Assembly (NCBI RefSeq): GCF_963082655.1
Contig: NC_081553.1
Span: 47,241,527-47,305,526 of the forward strand
Length of the DNA stretch: 64,000 nt
Origin: Stomoxys calcitrans
Lineage: Eukaryota > Arthropoda > Insecta > Diptera > Muscidae
Direction of reading: 5' to 3'
This document shows, in pieces, positions 11,111-23,440 of the stretch. The stretch's first letter is position 1; each line of letters begins with the position of its first letter. Under the pieces are notes generated by a model. It saw nothing but the letters and a program-made list of their open reading frames with translations. It was not told the origin of the DNA and made no database searches. Made by a program: the position numbers and the translations under genes.

Positions 11111-13238
11111 AGAAATAGAGTCGGAAGAACCGATACAAGTTCTCTCAACATCCGTCCCAAAAAATGACACTTTTGACACCCAATTTTCGTTGTAGGAGAA
11201 AATTTCCTACTGTGTTGGCCTCTTCTGCTGAGCGCCCCGGTAGTTGAGTTGGTAACACGAGCGTATAACCAGTTCGGATATACAAAAAATTGGCCTTCTT
11301 AACTTATTGTCGTTGTTGTATGAATTTTTCTAAATTTTTAACTACGCCCATGCTGTCTCCAGGGCAGTTCATGTGGTTGCCACAAGAATGAAATAAACGG
11401 AATAGTATTTTGTGAGCAATGTGCGTGTGTCATACTAAACATTTCTAAATTGCACACCAAGGAAGGCCCAGCGCGAATGTCGAAAGACCAAAATCAAAAT
11501 GAGGACAAAAGGAGGAAGGAAATATGAAAAATAAAATCGAGCGTATAAAAGACAAAAGAAGGCAGCCAACGCAGACAGGCATACACGAACAACTATAAGG
11601 AAAATCCCAAAAGCCGATAAAGTTACGGCAGTTTACAGACGGTACAAAATTTCCTATACACCAAACAACGAAAGGCAGCATTAAGCAAAGCGCTTCCGAA
11701 AGGAAAGCGGCCATATTGAAAAATTCCACTATGCAATTATGAAGAAAATACCGTTATGTACAAAAGGAGCAAGCAAGTGTTTTGAGTGAAAGAGAAAATT
11801 CAATAGAGAATATTTCCCTCATATGGGAAATTTATCGACAAGGCAAAGGGGAAATATATCGAAAGACCAAAAAAGAAATATGCTCTTCAATGATTGGCTG
11901 TGTGATAAGGCATGAGTGAGAGGAGGAGCTAAATGCTCTTACACTCACCTCATGTTGAACAAAATGAGCGCCATCAGGGAGGGGAGAGTGTGAGAGAGAG
12001 CTATAGTTTGAGTTTTTTTTTTTACATACCAAGAGTGTGAGAGGCCCTGTGAGTGAATTAGCTCTGTGTCATTGCATAGTCGCAAGATTAGTATAAATGG
12101 CTGGGTGCGAGTGTGTGTGTGTATGGTTAAGTGCGTGTGTGTATATTTAGCTTCCGTATTAAGTGAGGGTTAAGAGAATGTGCATAATTTAGTACTTCAT
12201 TATGTTTACGTACCTTCTGCAGACCGAATCCATTGCGATATCATTACCATATGATACGCCATCATTTTCGGTAGACTTGCAGAGAGCAAGAATCACATTT
12301 CAATGTGGTTTGATATAAGCATTATGGAGCATCATAGATGGGGCATGGAGCTTCACTTGCAGCAGCTGTGCTGATGATGAGAGCTGCTTAAGTAAGGGAG
12401 GCAAAGGATTTTGGTTTTACCCCTCTCCCCCCCCAACGATGGCAAAAAAAGTGGTGTCAATGACAGCGACTGCGGTCCGAGTATGTCTATTGTAATGCTT
12501 TGGAGTACCTCATGTTCAATGCGGTCCTTAGCTGCCGCTTAAAGTTGCAGCTTCATTTACTGCGGTCGTTCAGCATGGCTCTATGATTCTCACTCTTTCA
12601 CAAGTCTAGCCCGTTACTGGTGCTCATGAGGGTTTTCTCAGTGAATGCGAGTGTGTGTGTGTGTGTTTATTTGGCCGATTTCACTATGTGACCATGTTCT
12701 TGTTTTGCACGTTCGCTTAATTTCCGTGTCCTTAATGGCATCGACGAGCAACGACGCAATGATGCAAATATCTACAGTCATTTACCGTTATAATGACAGC
12801 CATTTATGGCAATTAACACTTTAGCTCTTTATTACGGTCGAATGATTGCAACCAAAGTGAATGGTGATTTGGTGGCGGCCACTCAGAGAGACAAAAAATT
12901 AAAATTCTTCTCCCGATGTGTAGCGAAGTCTAAGGAAAAGGGAATAGCTGAGAGCATTTGGATATCAATGTTTTCTTTGCAATAACAAAATCGGTAATAT
13001 GATGGCTATGAAGCAACTTTTTCGTCAATAATCATCATAGGAAATGTCAGAGAGTGGTATGGTTAAAAATGTTGAATTACACCTGAGAATAAGCAAAACT
13101 CAATCCGTTTAAGATTTTTATTCACAGCTGGTAATATTGGGCTATATTAGACTATTACTAGAGAAATTCCCATATTGAACCATTTGGATATACTTTGAAT
13201 CTACATGAGATATACTGTTAAATGATTTCAATGAAATA
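11111..13238. other. No gene recognised; unique sequence with GT microsatellites
   Basis: No convincing coding frame is present; a 94-residue minus frame at 11445-11729 shows no family motif. GT-rich runs lie near 12110-12150 and 12650-12668. A tRNA-like motif is listed separately. This may be host non-coding DNA. Confidence 0.5.
11231..11285 (+). other. tRNA-like promoter relic
   Basis: GCCCCGGTAGTTGAGTTGGT contains a good match to an RNA polymerase III A box (TAGTTGAGTTGG), and CCAGTTCGGATAT about 17 bases later is a weak B-box-like word. The two are too close for an intact tRNA and no acceptor stem closes. It is more likely a SINE head relic than a tRNA gene, and chance is not excluded. 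Confidence 0.25.
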
Positions 13239-13475
13239 TTGGGTTGCCCTAAAAGTAATTGCGGATTTTTCATATAGTCGGCGTTGACAAATTTTTTCAC
13301 AGCTTGTGACTCTGTAATTGCATTCTTTCTTCTGTCAGTTATCAGCGGTTACTTTTAGCTTGCTTTAGAAACAAAGTGTAAAAAAAGTATATTTGATTAA
13401 AGTTCATTCTAAGTTTTATTAAAAATGCATTTACTTTCTTTTAAAAAATCCGCAATTACTTCTTGGGCAACCCAA
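13239..13475 (+). mobile_element. mariner-derived MITE, 237 bp
   Basis: It starts TTGGGTTGCCCTAAAAGTAA and ends in the inverted counterpart GGGCAACCCAA, with TA on each side (13237-13238 and 13476-13477). The left part matches the 5' untranslated region of the mariner at 300 and the right part matches its 3' end (GATTAAAGTTCATTC), so the transposase has been deleted. It must rely on a transposase made elsewhere. Confidence 0.9.
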
Positions 13476-13512
13476 TATAACCTCAATATAAGTCCTACTG
13501 CAGATACCAACG

Positions 13513-14583
13513 AGTTAAAGCGTGCTAAATTCGGCCGGGCCAATTCTTATATACCCTCCACCATGCATCGAATTTGTCAAATTCTTTGGCCGAAATCTCT
13601 TCATAGACAATCAAAGGATAATGGATAAGAACTGCTTTGCTATTTCAGCTATGAACCGATTGGGTCCATACTTCGTTTGGCTGTCGAAGACCAAAGTTGA
13701 TTTAATTGTGCAAAATTTCAGCCAAATCGGGTAAGATTTGCTTCCTCTAAAGGCTCAAGAAGTATAATCGAAAGATCGGTTTATATTTTAGCTATTTCAA
13801 GTTTTGCACCGGTTTGGGCCATACTTGGCACAGTTATTGATGGTCAAACAAAAACACTTCATGCAAAATTTTAGCCAAATCGGATAGGAATTGCGTCCTT
13901 TAGAGGCTCAAGAAGTCAAAATCCTAGATCGGTTTATATGGGAGCTATATTAGGTTATAAACCGATTTGCAACATACTTCTCAGAGTTATTGGACATCAA
14001 AATTTAAACACTTAGTGCAAAATTTCAGCCAAATCGGATAAGAATTGCGCCCTCTAGAGGCTCAAGAAGTCAAGATCCTAGATCGGTTTATATGAGAGCT
14101 ATATCAGGTTATAAGCCGATTTGGATCATACTTGGCAGAGTTATTGAAAGTTAAAATAAAACACATGGTGCAAAATTTCAGCTAAATTGAATAAGAATTG
14201 CGCCCTCTAGCGGCTCCGGAAGTCAAGATCCTAGACCGGTTTATATGGGAGCTATATCAGGTTGTGAACCGATTTAGATCATGCTTGGTAGAGTTGTTAG
14301 AAGTTAGAACAAAATTCTTCACGCTAAATTTTAGCCAAATCTAGAGGCTCAAGAAGTCAACATCAGATATATTTTTATAAGGCAGCTACATCAGGTTATG
14401 AACCGATCAATTAGGCCCATTTATAATCTTAATCGACCTAAAACAGACGGATATACGGCTAAGAATGTCATGCCAATCAAGAATTTATATACTTTATTGT
14501 GTCTCCGATTAATATTTCGATGTGTTACAAACGGAATGACGAAATTAGTGTACCCCCATCCTATGGTAGAGGGTATAAAAAAG
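13513..14583 (+). mobile_element. DINE-like element
   Basis: The head is TTAAAGCGTGCTAAATTCGG then TATATACCCTCCACCATG; the end is CCCATCCTATGGTAGAGGG then TATAAAAA. The interior is a run of diverged 153-bp-type units (GATCGGTTTATATGGGAGC recurring). No coding capacity. Confidence 0.72.
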
Positions 14584-14637
14584 TATTTCTGATAACAGAT
14601 ACGATAGTGTGATTAGGATATGAAAAAGAATATTGTT

Positions 14638-14985
14638 CTCAGTCACTGGTATTCGATAGTGAAGAAGATACCACAGCACCAAACCTGTATGACGGTTGAC
14701 AAATTATGTCGCCCAGCTAGTATGATGTTTAGCAGTAACCCGGCTGAAGAACAACAAGGCAGCAGGAGCTGATGGGTTACGAGATGTACCACCAAAGTTC
14801 AAAGGCGGCAGATCATAAAGCGTTTGCCTCAGCTCGTCAAGCCGATCTGGCTTGAAGAACATATAGTCTCTGAAAAATTCAGCATACTTTGTCCCGTACA
14901 CAAGAAAGAACATAGGTGGGTGTGGATGCCAATCGGGACAGAGGAATAAGATGCCTTCGAGCGTACTGTATAAGAGACTGGCAGA
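14638..14985 (+). pseudogene. RTE-like LINE fragment (RT N-terminal part)
   Basis: Translated pieces read NNKAAGADGL and, after frame changes, match the 15602-17545 element (NNKVAGADGLPAELFK). This is the region just before the reverse-transcriptase fingers. It is short, has several frameshifts and lacks the catalytic YADD motif. Confidence 0.65.
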
Positions 14986-15439
14986 AGACCGAAGCGCTTG
15001 GGAGTCTATTATGGGTTCGGTTAGAACGCAAAACGTTCGGTGATAGAAAACTTATTAAAAAGGTAAATAAAAGCGGTGTTAGACGCCTCCTACCGAAACA
15101 AGCCCATATCGGAGCATATTTGTATATACCCGCCAAAATTGAGCGATATACCCATTTTTGGCCTCATGGAAAAAAGAGGCTCAACTATAATAAAACGTGG
15201 TTTATGCGATATTTATATCATAGAGACGTTTTAGCAATAAATTCGGCATAAGTTCAACATACCTATGTACTGCCCTTGTAGCCCACACACCTAATATGAC
15301 TGATCAGTAATTCTAAACAAATTACGTAAGTGGTTGGTGTGTGTTGCGATTTCTGGTTTTCCTTTTCCATTTGCAAAGAAAAATCTCCGATCATTGAGCT
15401 CGTCTCGAAAGAGAAAGAAACAAAAATTATTTTATTTTA
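14986..15439. other. No gene recognised; dispersed repeat at its right end
   Basis: A 111-residue frame (14916-15251) starts inside the LINE fragment and shows no family motif. Bases 15329-15427 match the minus strand of 5790-5890. Confidence 0.4.
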
Positions 15440-15600
15440 TTTTATACCCACCACCACTAATCTAGTCACTCCGTCTGTAACATCTCGAAGTACTGATCCA
15501 GGACCCCATAAAGTATACATATTCTTAAGGTCTCGACATTCTAAGTCGATTTAGCCATGTCCGTCCGTCTGTTGAAATCACGATAGCGGTCGAACGCGAA
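15440..15600 (-). mobile_element. DINE-like element, 3' terminal fragment
   Basis: On the minus strand this is the conserved end: the GACGGACATGGCTAAATCGA region, then ACTTTATGGGGTCC, and finally TATAAAATAAAATAAAA. Only the end is present, directly before the RTE-like LINE. Confidence 0.65.
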
Positions 15601-15601
15601 A

Positions 15602-17545
15602 TCCGTACTTGGATACTGGAAGCCTCCTCCGACAAACCCATGGTACGACCAAGAGTGTCGAGATGACACTGAAGCAAAGAATGCGGCGTATAGAGCAACC
15701 CTACAATCAGTAGCAACGCGCCAGATGAAGGAGAGGTATCGGGAGAGAGGAGAAACGTCTATTCCGCAGAAAGAAAATGGAAATGGAAAGACGTGAGTGC
15801 AAACGAATTGAGGTGTACAGGAGTTAGAATGAAATTCGACCAAAGAATTAAACATCAAACCGATGGCTTTGGTGCAAGCACATCCTCCTGTAGAGACAAA
15901 GAAGGAAATCTGGTAACTGACACAGATAGCATGCTGAGGATATGGAAAGAACATTTTACCCAACTGCTAGTGTTCGATGTTGGCGGCGAAGAGGATACCG
16001 CAGAACCAATCAATGATGATCGTATAGAATGTTTACCCCTTAGTCAGAATGAGGTCCAAGTACCAGTGACCCGACTAAAGAACAACAAGGTAGCAGGAGC
16101 CGACGGGTTACCCGCTGAACTATTTAAGACCGGAGGCGAAACGCTGATAAGGCGTATGCATCAGCTTATCTGCTCAATCTGGCTAGAAGAACGCATACCT
16201 CAGCATACTATGTCCCGTACACAAGAAAGGAGACAAGACGGAATGTGCCAACCACAGACAAATAAGTCTCCTCCCCATCGCATACAAGATGCTCTCGAGC
16301 GTACTGTGTGAAAGATTAAAACCTAAAGTCAATGAGATAATTGGGCCCTATCAATGCGGCTTTAGACCTGGTAAAACCACCCTGGACCTGGAAAAGACCC
16401 GAGAAGGAGAAATCAACACCTACCATCTCTTTGTTGACTGCAAAGCCGCTTTCGATACACCTTTATGTTAAAAGGTATTTCAAGCCATGTCTGAGTTAGG
16501 TATCCCTGCAAAATTAATAAGACTCTGCAGAATGACACTTGCTGATACGCGTGCCTCAGTAAGAATAAGAAAGAATCTCTCCGAACCATTCAATACCAAA
16601 CGAGGTTTCAGCCAAGGAGACACCCTATCTTGAAGTCTCTTTAATATCCTGCTGGAGAAGATTATACGAGATGCAGATGTGAGTAGATGTGGCACACTAA
16701 TCACAAGAGAACACATGCTACTCCCCTATGCCGACGACATCGACATCATAGGTCGGTCACCGGAAGTAGTAACTGCTGCCTTTGAAAGAATCGAAAGAGA
16801 GTTGGGGAAAATAGGTCTGGCTGTGAATGGAGGTAAGACGAAATGGATGGTTTTAGCTCCCAAAAAGCCTTGAACAACCGAGCAGATAAAGAAATTGGAG
16901 AATATTGGTAACCACAAATTTTAGATAGTCAGTAACCTTATCTACCTCGGCACCGCCGTAACCAAAACGAATGACACCAGTTTTGAGATAAAGCTAAAAA
17001 TAATTCTGGCAAACAGATGCTACTTTGGACTAAGTAAACAGTTTAGAAACAAGGCCACCTCCCGACAGACAAAGATTCCACTATACAAGACACTGATACT
17101 ACCTGTTTTGTTATATGGTTGTGGGGCATGGGTACGTGTAAAAAAACAGATGAGGCAGTACTTGGAGTATTTAAGAAAAAGAATCTTTGTAAAATATATG
17201 GACCAGTATGCGTTAATGGAGAATATAGGCGACGTATGAACCACGAACTATATGAGCTGTATGACGACGATAGCATAGTTACAAGTATCAAAAAAACAAC
17301 GGCGGCATTGGCTAGGTCATGTTGTCATAATGGATGAAGAAGCTGCAGCAAAGAAGTCTTTTGAAGGCAAACACAGTGGTACACGCAAACCGGTAAGACC
17401 AAAAGCCCGATGAAAAGATCAAGTGGTGGGAGACACCTCGAAACTTGGTGTCAGAGGTTTTAGAGTGAGCGCAGAAGATCGAGGAACTTCGCTTGGAACG
17501 CTATTCTACGTTCGGCTAGTGGAACAAATGTTCCGTCATAGCCAA
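15602..17545 (+). pseudogene. RTE-like non-LTR retrotransposon, decayed ORF2
   Basis: The product would be a reverse transcriptase copying the element RNA into the genome. In order, across several frames, I see NPWYDQEC (upstream linker), SCRDKEGNLVTDT, NNKVAGADGLPAELFK, VLCERLKP, GPYQCGFRPGK, LFVDCKAAFD, KRGFSQGD, PYADDIDIIG (catalytic YADD at about 16727), and KIYGPVCVNGEYRRRMN near the 3' end. Stops and frameshifts separate them (for example near 16210, 16471, 16635 and 16873), so it is inactive. The 5' endonuclease domain is absent. The 3' end has a short AAAGT-type tandem tail (17547-17560). RTE is my best clade call; a related APE-type LINE clade is possible. Confidence 0.85.
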
Positions 17546-17560
17546 TTAAAGTAAAGTAAA

Positions 17561-17632
17561 GATGGCTTTGGTGCAAGCACATCCTCCTGTAGAGACAAAG
17601 AAGGAAATTTGGTAACTGGCACAGATAGCATG
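17561..17632 (+). repeat. 72-bp partial duplicate of RTE-like LINE
   Basis: These 72 bases repeat 15862-15933 with only a few changes (both begin GATGGCTTTGGTGCAAGC and end GATAGCATG). The copy sits immediately after the LINE tail and runs straight into DINE-like sequence. Confidence 0.85.
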
Positions 17633-18052
17633 TTCAGATTTGGATATAGCTCCCATATAAACCGACCTCCCGATTTGAATTCTTGAGCCCTTACTGGCCG
17701 CTTTGTTTGAAACCTTGCAAATAGTGTTCTGTTGCGGCTTTCAACAACTGTGATAAGTACGGTCTAAATCGGCCAAGAAGCCGATATAGCTTCCCTATAT
17801 ACCGATTTGACTTCTTGAGCCCTTACAGGAATGCAAGTTTTATCCGATTTGGCTAAAATTTTGCATGCAGTGTTCTGTTATGACTTTCAACAACTATACT
17901 AAGTAAAGTCCAAATCGGTCTAGAACCTGGTATATCTCCCATATAAACTGATCTCCCGATTTGACGTCTTGAGTCCCTAGAATCTGTAATTTGTTTCCGA
18001 TGAAACTTTGCACATAGTGTTCTGTAACGACTAGCTCCCATATAAACCAATC
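17633..18052 (-). mobile_element. DINE-like 153-bp units, inverted
   Basis: Recurring words TATAGCTCCCATATAAACCG, CTTCTTGAGCCCTTAC and AGTGTTCTGTTATGAC mark minus-strand DINE-like units. No head or end is present, so this is an internal fragment. Confidence 0.65.
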
Positions 18053-18640
18053 TTTCGATTGTAGTGCTTATTGACATTTGTCTTATATCTTTGGATGTCA
18101 AAGTGGGTGGGAAAAACATTAGACGAAAGTCGATTCCACATACGAACGGTTCCGACGAAATAAGATTTCTCTCTATAAAGCATTGTGTGGTGCGCTGGCC
18201 AATCAATAACAAACGGGTGTGAGTTCCTGGAATGTCTTGCATCCATGACATACATCCTTACATCAGGAATAAGAAGACGAATATCAGACGAACACACACC
18301 GTGAAAGTACCGATAGAACAGCGCCAAACAACCCACATTGCGACGATGGTGAAGGGAGGCAATAGAGTTGGGGTATCCAACTGTCCCCAATCAATGCCAT
18401 CGCCCTCCTCTGTACACGGTCCAGTAGCTGCAGGGATGATTTTGAAGCTCCAGCCCATACATGTGAGTTGTACTCCATTTTCGGTCTTATGAAGGTAGTG
18501 TAGATGTTGATGAAGATCAGACGGCGTGAAGTAAGTCTTACACCGTTTAAGGAAGCCTAAACACTTGAATGCTTCTTTTGACACTTCGAATACATGTTTA
18601 TCCTCGTGAACAGGCATGTTTCAGTCTTCTCTGGGATAGA
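18053..18640 (-). pseudogene. jockey-like LINE, ORF2 C-terminal fragment
   Basis: Minus-strand translation gives FKCLGFLKRCKTYFTPSDL, then MEYNSHVWAGASKS, LDRVQRRAMALIGD, RRNVGCLALFYRYFHGVCS, REKSYFVGTVRMWNRLSSNV and NVNKHY. These are the conserved residues after the reverse transcriptase of jockey-clade elements. At least two frameshifts separate the pieces. Sister fragments lie at 36580 and 44001. Confidence 0.85.
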
Positions 18641-18895
18641 ATCAGAGGTTAACCTCTGGGTCTATCCAAGTCATATGCAAGATCCTTCCGGCCCTCCTGC
18701 ATAGCTCGTTTGGATCTTTACCCCTTAGAAGTGTTATAAGATCATCTGCGTAGCGGACGGGTTCAAATCCCTCCTCAGTCAGCATCATTTATGGTGGTCA
18801 CCCATAGGAGTGGCGATAAAATGCCCCCCTAGGTGTTAGGCGTAAGTAAGTATGGGTCCAATCACGCTCCTCTTGAGCCAGTGGATTATCCTAGC
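18641..18895 (-). pseudogene. LOA-like LINE reverse transcriptase fragment
   Basis: Minus-strand reading gives GGILSPLLW (RT motif B region) and, one frame away, VRYADDLITLLRG with the catalytic YADD encoded at 18741-18752, then LCRRAGRIL. A stop and a frameshift lie between them. It adjoins the jockey-like fragment but belongs to a different LINE group, by its similarity to the pre-thumb region of the 37000 copy. Confidence 0.7.
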
Positions 18896-19035
18896 TATGA
18901 GGCACGCCGTTCGGACTCGGCATAAAAAAGGAGGCCCCTTGTCTTTGAGCTTAAACTTTAATCGGTCTGCACTCATTGATATGAGCGAAATATCCCCCGT
19001 TACTTAATGGAATGTTCATGGGAAATTTTGTAGAC
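18896..19035 (+). mobile_element. SINE, 3' fragment
   Basis: Bases match the body and 3' end of the tRNA-derived SINE (GCCGTTCGGACTCGGC, then CACTCATTGATATG, then GGAATGTTCATGGG). The tRNA-like head is missing. Confidence 0.7.
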
Positions 19036-20109
19036 TTTAAATCGCTCCAAGAAGGGTGGTCAACTCCAATGAAATTCCTTTCCGCATGACATTGAACCAG
19101 CAAACGAACTTTAAATCTAAGATCTATACAGAAAATTTTGATTCTTTTCCCAGCTTAAATATTTGCTTAAAATATAATCTATTCCCATGTTATAACTAAA
19201 GTCAATTATTTTCTGTTCTAGTTTATTGTTAATCATTATAATCCTCTAACATAAAACAAAATACCCATTAAAAATTAAACTTTCATTTGAAGCTGCGGCT
19301 ACTTTTCCAACCGCTTTGTACGAATATTAGAATGAATTTTTAATTTTCATCTCCATAGTTCATTGTGATCACCCCATTTTATGGCCCCACTCAATAGCTG
19401 CACTTTGACCATAAACTAAGCCCAACTGTTTTCGATTATATTCGCCTACGCACAAACACACTAAGCTTCACGGGGTCTTCTTCTACTGCCATCCCCTTCA
19501 TGGTGCTCTAAGTTCCAAATTCGAGGTTTGTATGCGAATCTCGAACAAATGTTCCACCAACACTCCAAACGTTTAGCAAAATTCAATATCGTGCATAATT
19601 AATTGCAATTAGCACGTTTTTGTTTTCATTTAGAACGCGCTGCCACAAAAAAAAAAAAAATCAAAAGGAAAAAAAAACGGAAGCTTTGCTCTCTAAAACA
19701 TTTCTGTACTCTGACTAATGGTGGGTGTGCTGTTAGTGTTGTAACCTAAACGTTTCGGCCATTTTGTCGAATGTTATCTGCTTTTTGCCTGCCTGCCTGC
19801 CTGCCTGTACTCTGTGCCATTCATTATACAGTGGATTTTGGCCGCCTAATCAAGCGAGTTTGTTTGCATTGTAAAGGTTGTGTGGGAAACTGCCAAGCGT
19901 AAGAGGAGGCTAAATGGATGAGTGGTCGAGAAACGCGAAAATCACGTTTTTGGAAAATGTTTTAGGTTCCAATGAAGCGCATCTCGAGAGCATGCCGCCA
20001 ATGGACAATGCCATTTAAATTGGTAAAGGGAAGTAGGGGTGGAGTATGGGGGACGGAATGAAAATTTGCCAGGAGGTCTACAGCATGAGGGCTTTTAATT
20101 ATTAAAGTT
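19036..20109. other. No gene recognised; unique AT-rich sequence
   Basis: There is no open frame of note. A poly-A run lies at about 19648-19661 and a short GCCT tandem run near 19788-19808. This is possibly host non-coding DNA. Confidence 0.5.
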
Positions 20110-23100
20110 ACTAGCCGAACCGGGCCCGCTGCGCTGCGCCTTCTTAACTCTCTAATATCTTTTTAGGGTGGGTACACTTCGACCTGAATGCGAATATCGA
20201 ATTCGTGCCATTGTAGCCTATTACGCTGAAAGCGTTCGAATCCTGGCGAGAACGTCGGACAAAGCGGTGGTTGGCGATATATGCGAGGTACAATGCCATG
20301 CATGGTCATTTAAAACATTTTCCCCAAAGAGGTGACGCACTGCGGGACGCCGTTCGGACTCGGCTATAAAAAAGGTCCCTTATCATTGAGTTTAGACTTG
20401 AATCGGAAAGCACTCATTGATGTGTGAGAAGTTTGCCCCTGCTCGGTTCCTGGTGTTTTTGAAAATTAGGGGAGGGATGGCATCTCAGATATTTCGACTC
20501 AAACATGGATATCAAATTCGTGCTGCACTTTCAAATCCCTTTAATTTGAGCCCCATATTGCCATGACCGGTAAATATGAACCGTTTGGAGGTTGTTTTGG
20601 GGCTGGGGCGGCCACCGGTACTTTGCACTGAAAATAGATATCAAAAATCGATCTTTATTCCCAACGGAAATGAAGTTCTGTTTAGGAGGTGATTTAGTTC
20701 GAATCCCCAAAACACTTGGCTCCAAATTTGGATATCATATTCGTTTTCTACTCTCAAATACCTTTCATTTGAGTCCCATAATGTCACAATGGGTCAAATG
20801 ACCCATTTGACGAATCGTTAGGAGGAAAAGCGCCACCTAGACTTGAATGTAAATTTTAATGTCATATTCGTTATCTATTCCCTTATACCTTTCATTTGAG
20901 TCCCATATAGCCATGGTCGGCTAATATGCCCATTTGGGGGTGTTTGGGTGTGGGCGACCTCCCAATACTTGGACCTAATGTTTTATGCCATATTTGTAAT
21001 CTACTGCCTAATACTTTTCATTTGAGTCCCATATTGACATGAACTTCGAATATATCTGTTTAGAGAGCTTTTGGGGTTGGGGGGGTCCGCTGGGTACTTG
21101 GACACAAATTTTAATACCATATTCGTTTTCTGGTCTCCAAAACCTTTCATTTGATATCCCTACTGTGCCCATCGTACCAGTTTCGGATATGGGTGGCGTT
21201 TTTGGGGTACGGAGGAGGGTCCGCCCCCACCCGATATCCTTTCAGACAAACGTACACAATCTATGAAAATGTTAGGAAACTCGGACCGAGGTACAATGCC
21301 ATGCATGGTCATTTAAAACATTTTCCCCAAAGAGGTGACGCACTGCGGGACGCCGTTCGGACTCGGCTATAAAAAAGGTCCCTTATCATTGAGTTTAGAC
21401 TTGAATCGGAAAGCACTCATTGATGTGTGAGAAGTTTGCCCCTGCTCGGTTCCTGGTGTTTTTGAAAATTAGGGGAGGGATGGCATCTCAGATATTTCGA
21501 CTCAAACATGGATATCAAATTCGTGCTGCACTTTCAAATCCCTTTAATTTGAGCCCCATATTGCCATGACCGGTAAATATGAACCGTTTGGAGGTTGTTT
21601 TGGGGCTGGGGCGGCCACCGGTACTTTGCACTGAAAATAGATATCAAAAATCGATCTTTATTCCCAACGGAAATGAAGTTCTGTTTAGGAGGTGATTTAG
21701 TTCGAATCCCCAAAACACTTGGCTCCAAATTTGGATATCATATTCGTTTTCTACTCTCAAATACCTTTCATTTGAGTCCCATAATGTCACAATGGGTCAA
21801 ATGACCCATTTGACGAATCGTTAGGAGGAAAAGCGCCACCTAGACTTGAATGTAAATTTTAATGTCATATTCGTTATCTATTCCCTTATACCTTTCATTT
21901 GAGTCCCATATAGCCATGGTCGGCTAATATGCCCATTTGGGGGTGTTTGGGTGTGGGCGACCTCCCAATACTTGGACCTAATGTTTTATGCCATATTTGT
22001 AATCTACTGCCTAATACTTTTCATTTGAGTCCCATATTGACATGAACTTCGAATATATCTGTTTAGAGAGCTTTTGGGGTTGGGGGGGTCCGCTGGGTAC
22101 TTGGACACAAATTTTAATACCATATTCGTTTTCTGGTCTCCAAAACCTTTCATTTGATATCCCTACTGTGCCCATCGTACCAGTTTCGGATATGGGTGGC
22201 GTTTTTGGGGTACGGAGGAGGGTCCGCCCCCACCCGATATCCTTTCAGACAAACGTACACAATCTATGAAAATGTTAGGAAACTCGGACCGGCCAAGTAT
22301 CGTATAGTCATAATGGGTCTAATGGCGTTTTTGAAGGGTGGCGTGACCCCCTGTACTTCGATCTGATTTTGTATGCCAGATTCGAAATCTACTCCCGAAT
22401 ACCTTTCATTTGAGCCCCATATTGAAACGGACATCCAATATGTCTGTTATGGAGTTGGAGCGGCCCGATGGGTACTTAGACTCAAATAATAATATCATAT
22501 TCGTATTCTACTCTCCAATACCTTTCATTTGATACCTATTTTGTCTTGATCGGTATACTTTGGAATTTGGGTTGTGTTTTTGGCATAAGGGGGAGTGTCC
22601 CTTCCGATACCGAAAAATTATATGTTTCCTTCCATACGAACCTACACAATATGCGAAATTTCGAGAAAATCGGTTCTGCCGTTTTTCAGTCTACACGGAA
22701 CAAACAAACCGAGTCCCTTATATACGTGATTGGCTAATGTGCCCATTTTGGGCGTTTTTGTGGGGTAGGGGTGACCCCCTGTACTTCGATATGAATTTGT
22801 ATGCCAGATTCGTCATCTGCTCCCGCATACTTTTCATTTGATACCCATATTGTCCTTATCGGTCCACTTTTTATTTTGGCTGTTGTTTTTGGGGTAACGG
22901 GGGAGGGTCCGTCCCCCTTACATTAATAATAAATTATAAAGCCTATTACTGATTCCAGACCATATTCGTTATCTACACCTGCATACTTTTCATTTGATAC
23001 CCATATTGTCCTTATCGGTCCACTTCTGATTTTGGGTGGTGTTTTTGGGTTAACGGGGGAGGGTCCGCCAACTTTTGTTATCTATAAAATATAACGCCCA

Positions 23101-23440
23101 TTTCTACTTCCCGGCAATATTCGTAATATACTCCCGAATACCTTTCATTTGAGTCCCGTATTGTCATGATCGTCAAATGAACCTATTTTAAGGGGTTTCG
23201 GGGCTGGGGCGGGCCCCCAGTTGCTTGGACCCAACTTTTATTATGAAATTCGTACTCTACTCTTGAATACCTTTCATTTGAATCCCATATCGTCACGATC
23301 GGTCCACTTTTATTTTTGGGTAGTACTTTTTGGGTAAGGGGGAGGGTCCGCCCCTCCCGATATTAAAAAATTACATAGCCAGCGTTTCCTTCCGGACCAA
23401 CCTTCACAATCTGCGAAAATTTCAAGGTAAACGGTTTAGC
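20110..23440 (+). mobile_element. Family C repeat, copy 1 (unclassified), with internal duplication
   Basis: The left border is ACTAGCCGAACCGGGCCCGC. An embedded SINE body follows (CGTTCGAATCCTGGCGAGA onward), then a run of 124-131-bp units each containing CCTTTCATTTGAGTCCCAT. Two other copies (46547 forward, 59902 reverse) share the border and the SINE position. The tail words CGGAACAAACAAAC appear at about 22695. The right side runs into a DINE-like array near 23440. Length is inflated by a 1003-bp duplication. I cannot assign it to a transposon class. Confidence 0.7.
20284..22289 (+). repeat. Perfect 1003-bp tandem duplication
   Basis: Bases 20284-21286 are repeated at 21287-22289; every open frame in the first copy reappears unchanged 1003 bases later. 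The bases before the first copy and after the second do not match, apart from one or two shared bases at the junction. The left break lies in the SINE body and the right break in family C units. It is either very recent or an assembly artefact. Confidence 0.92.

Noticed and set aside
14916..15251. 111-residue plus-strand frame
   Set aside because: Begins in a decayed LINE fragment in the wrong frame and continues without recognisable motifs.
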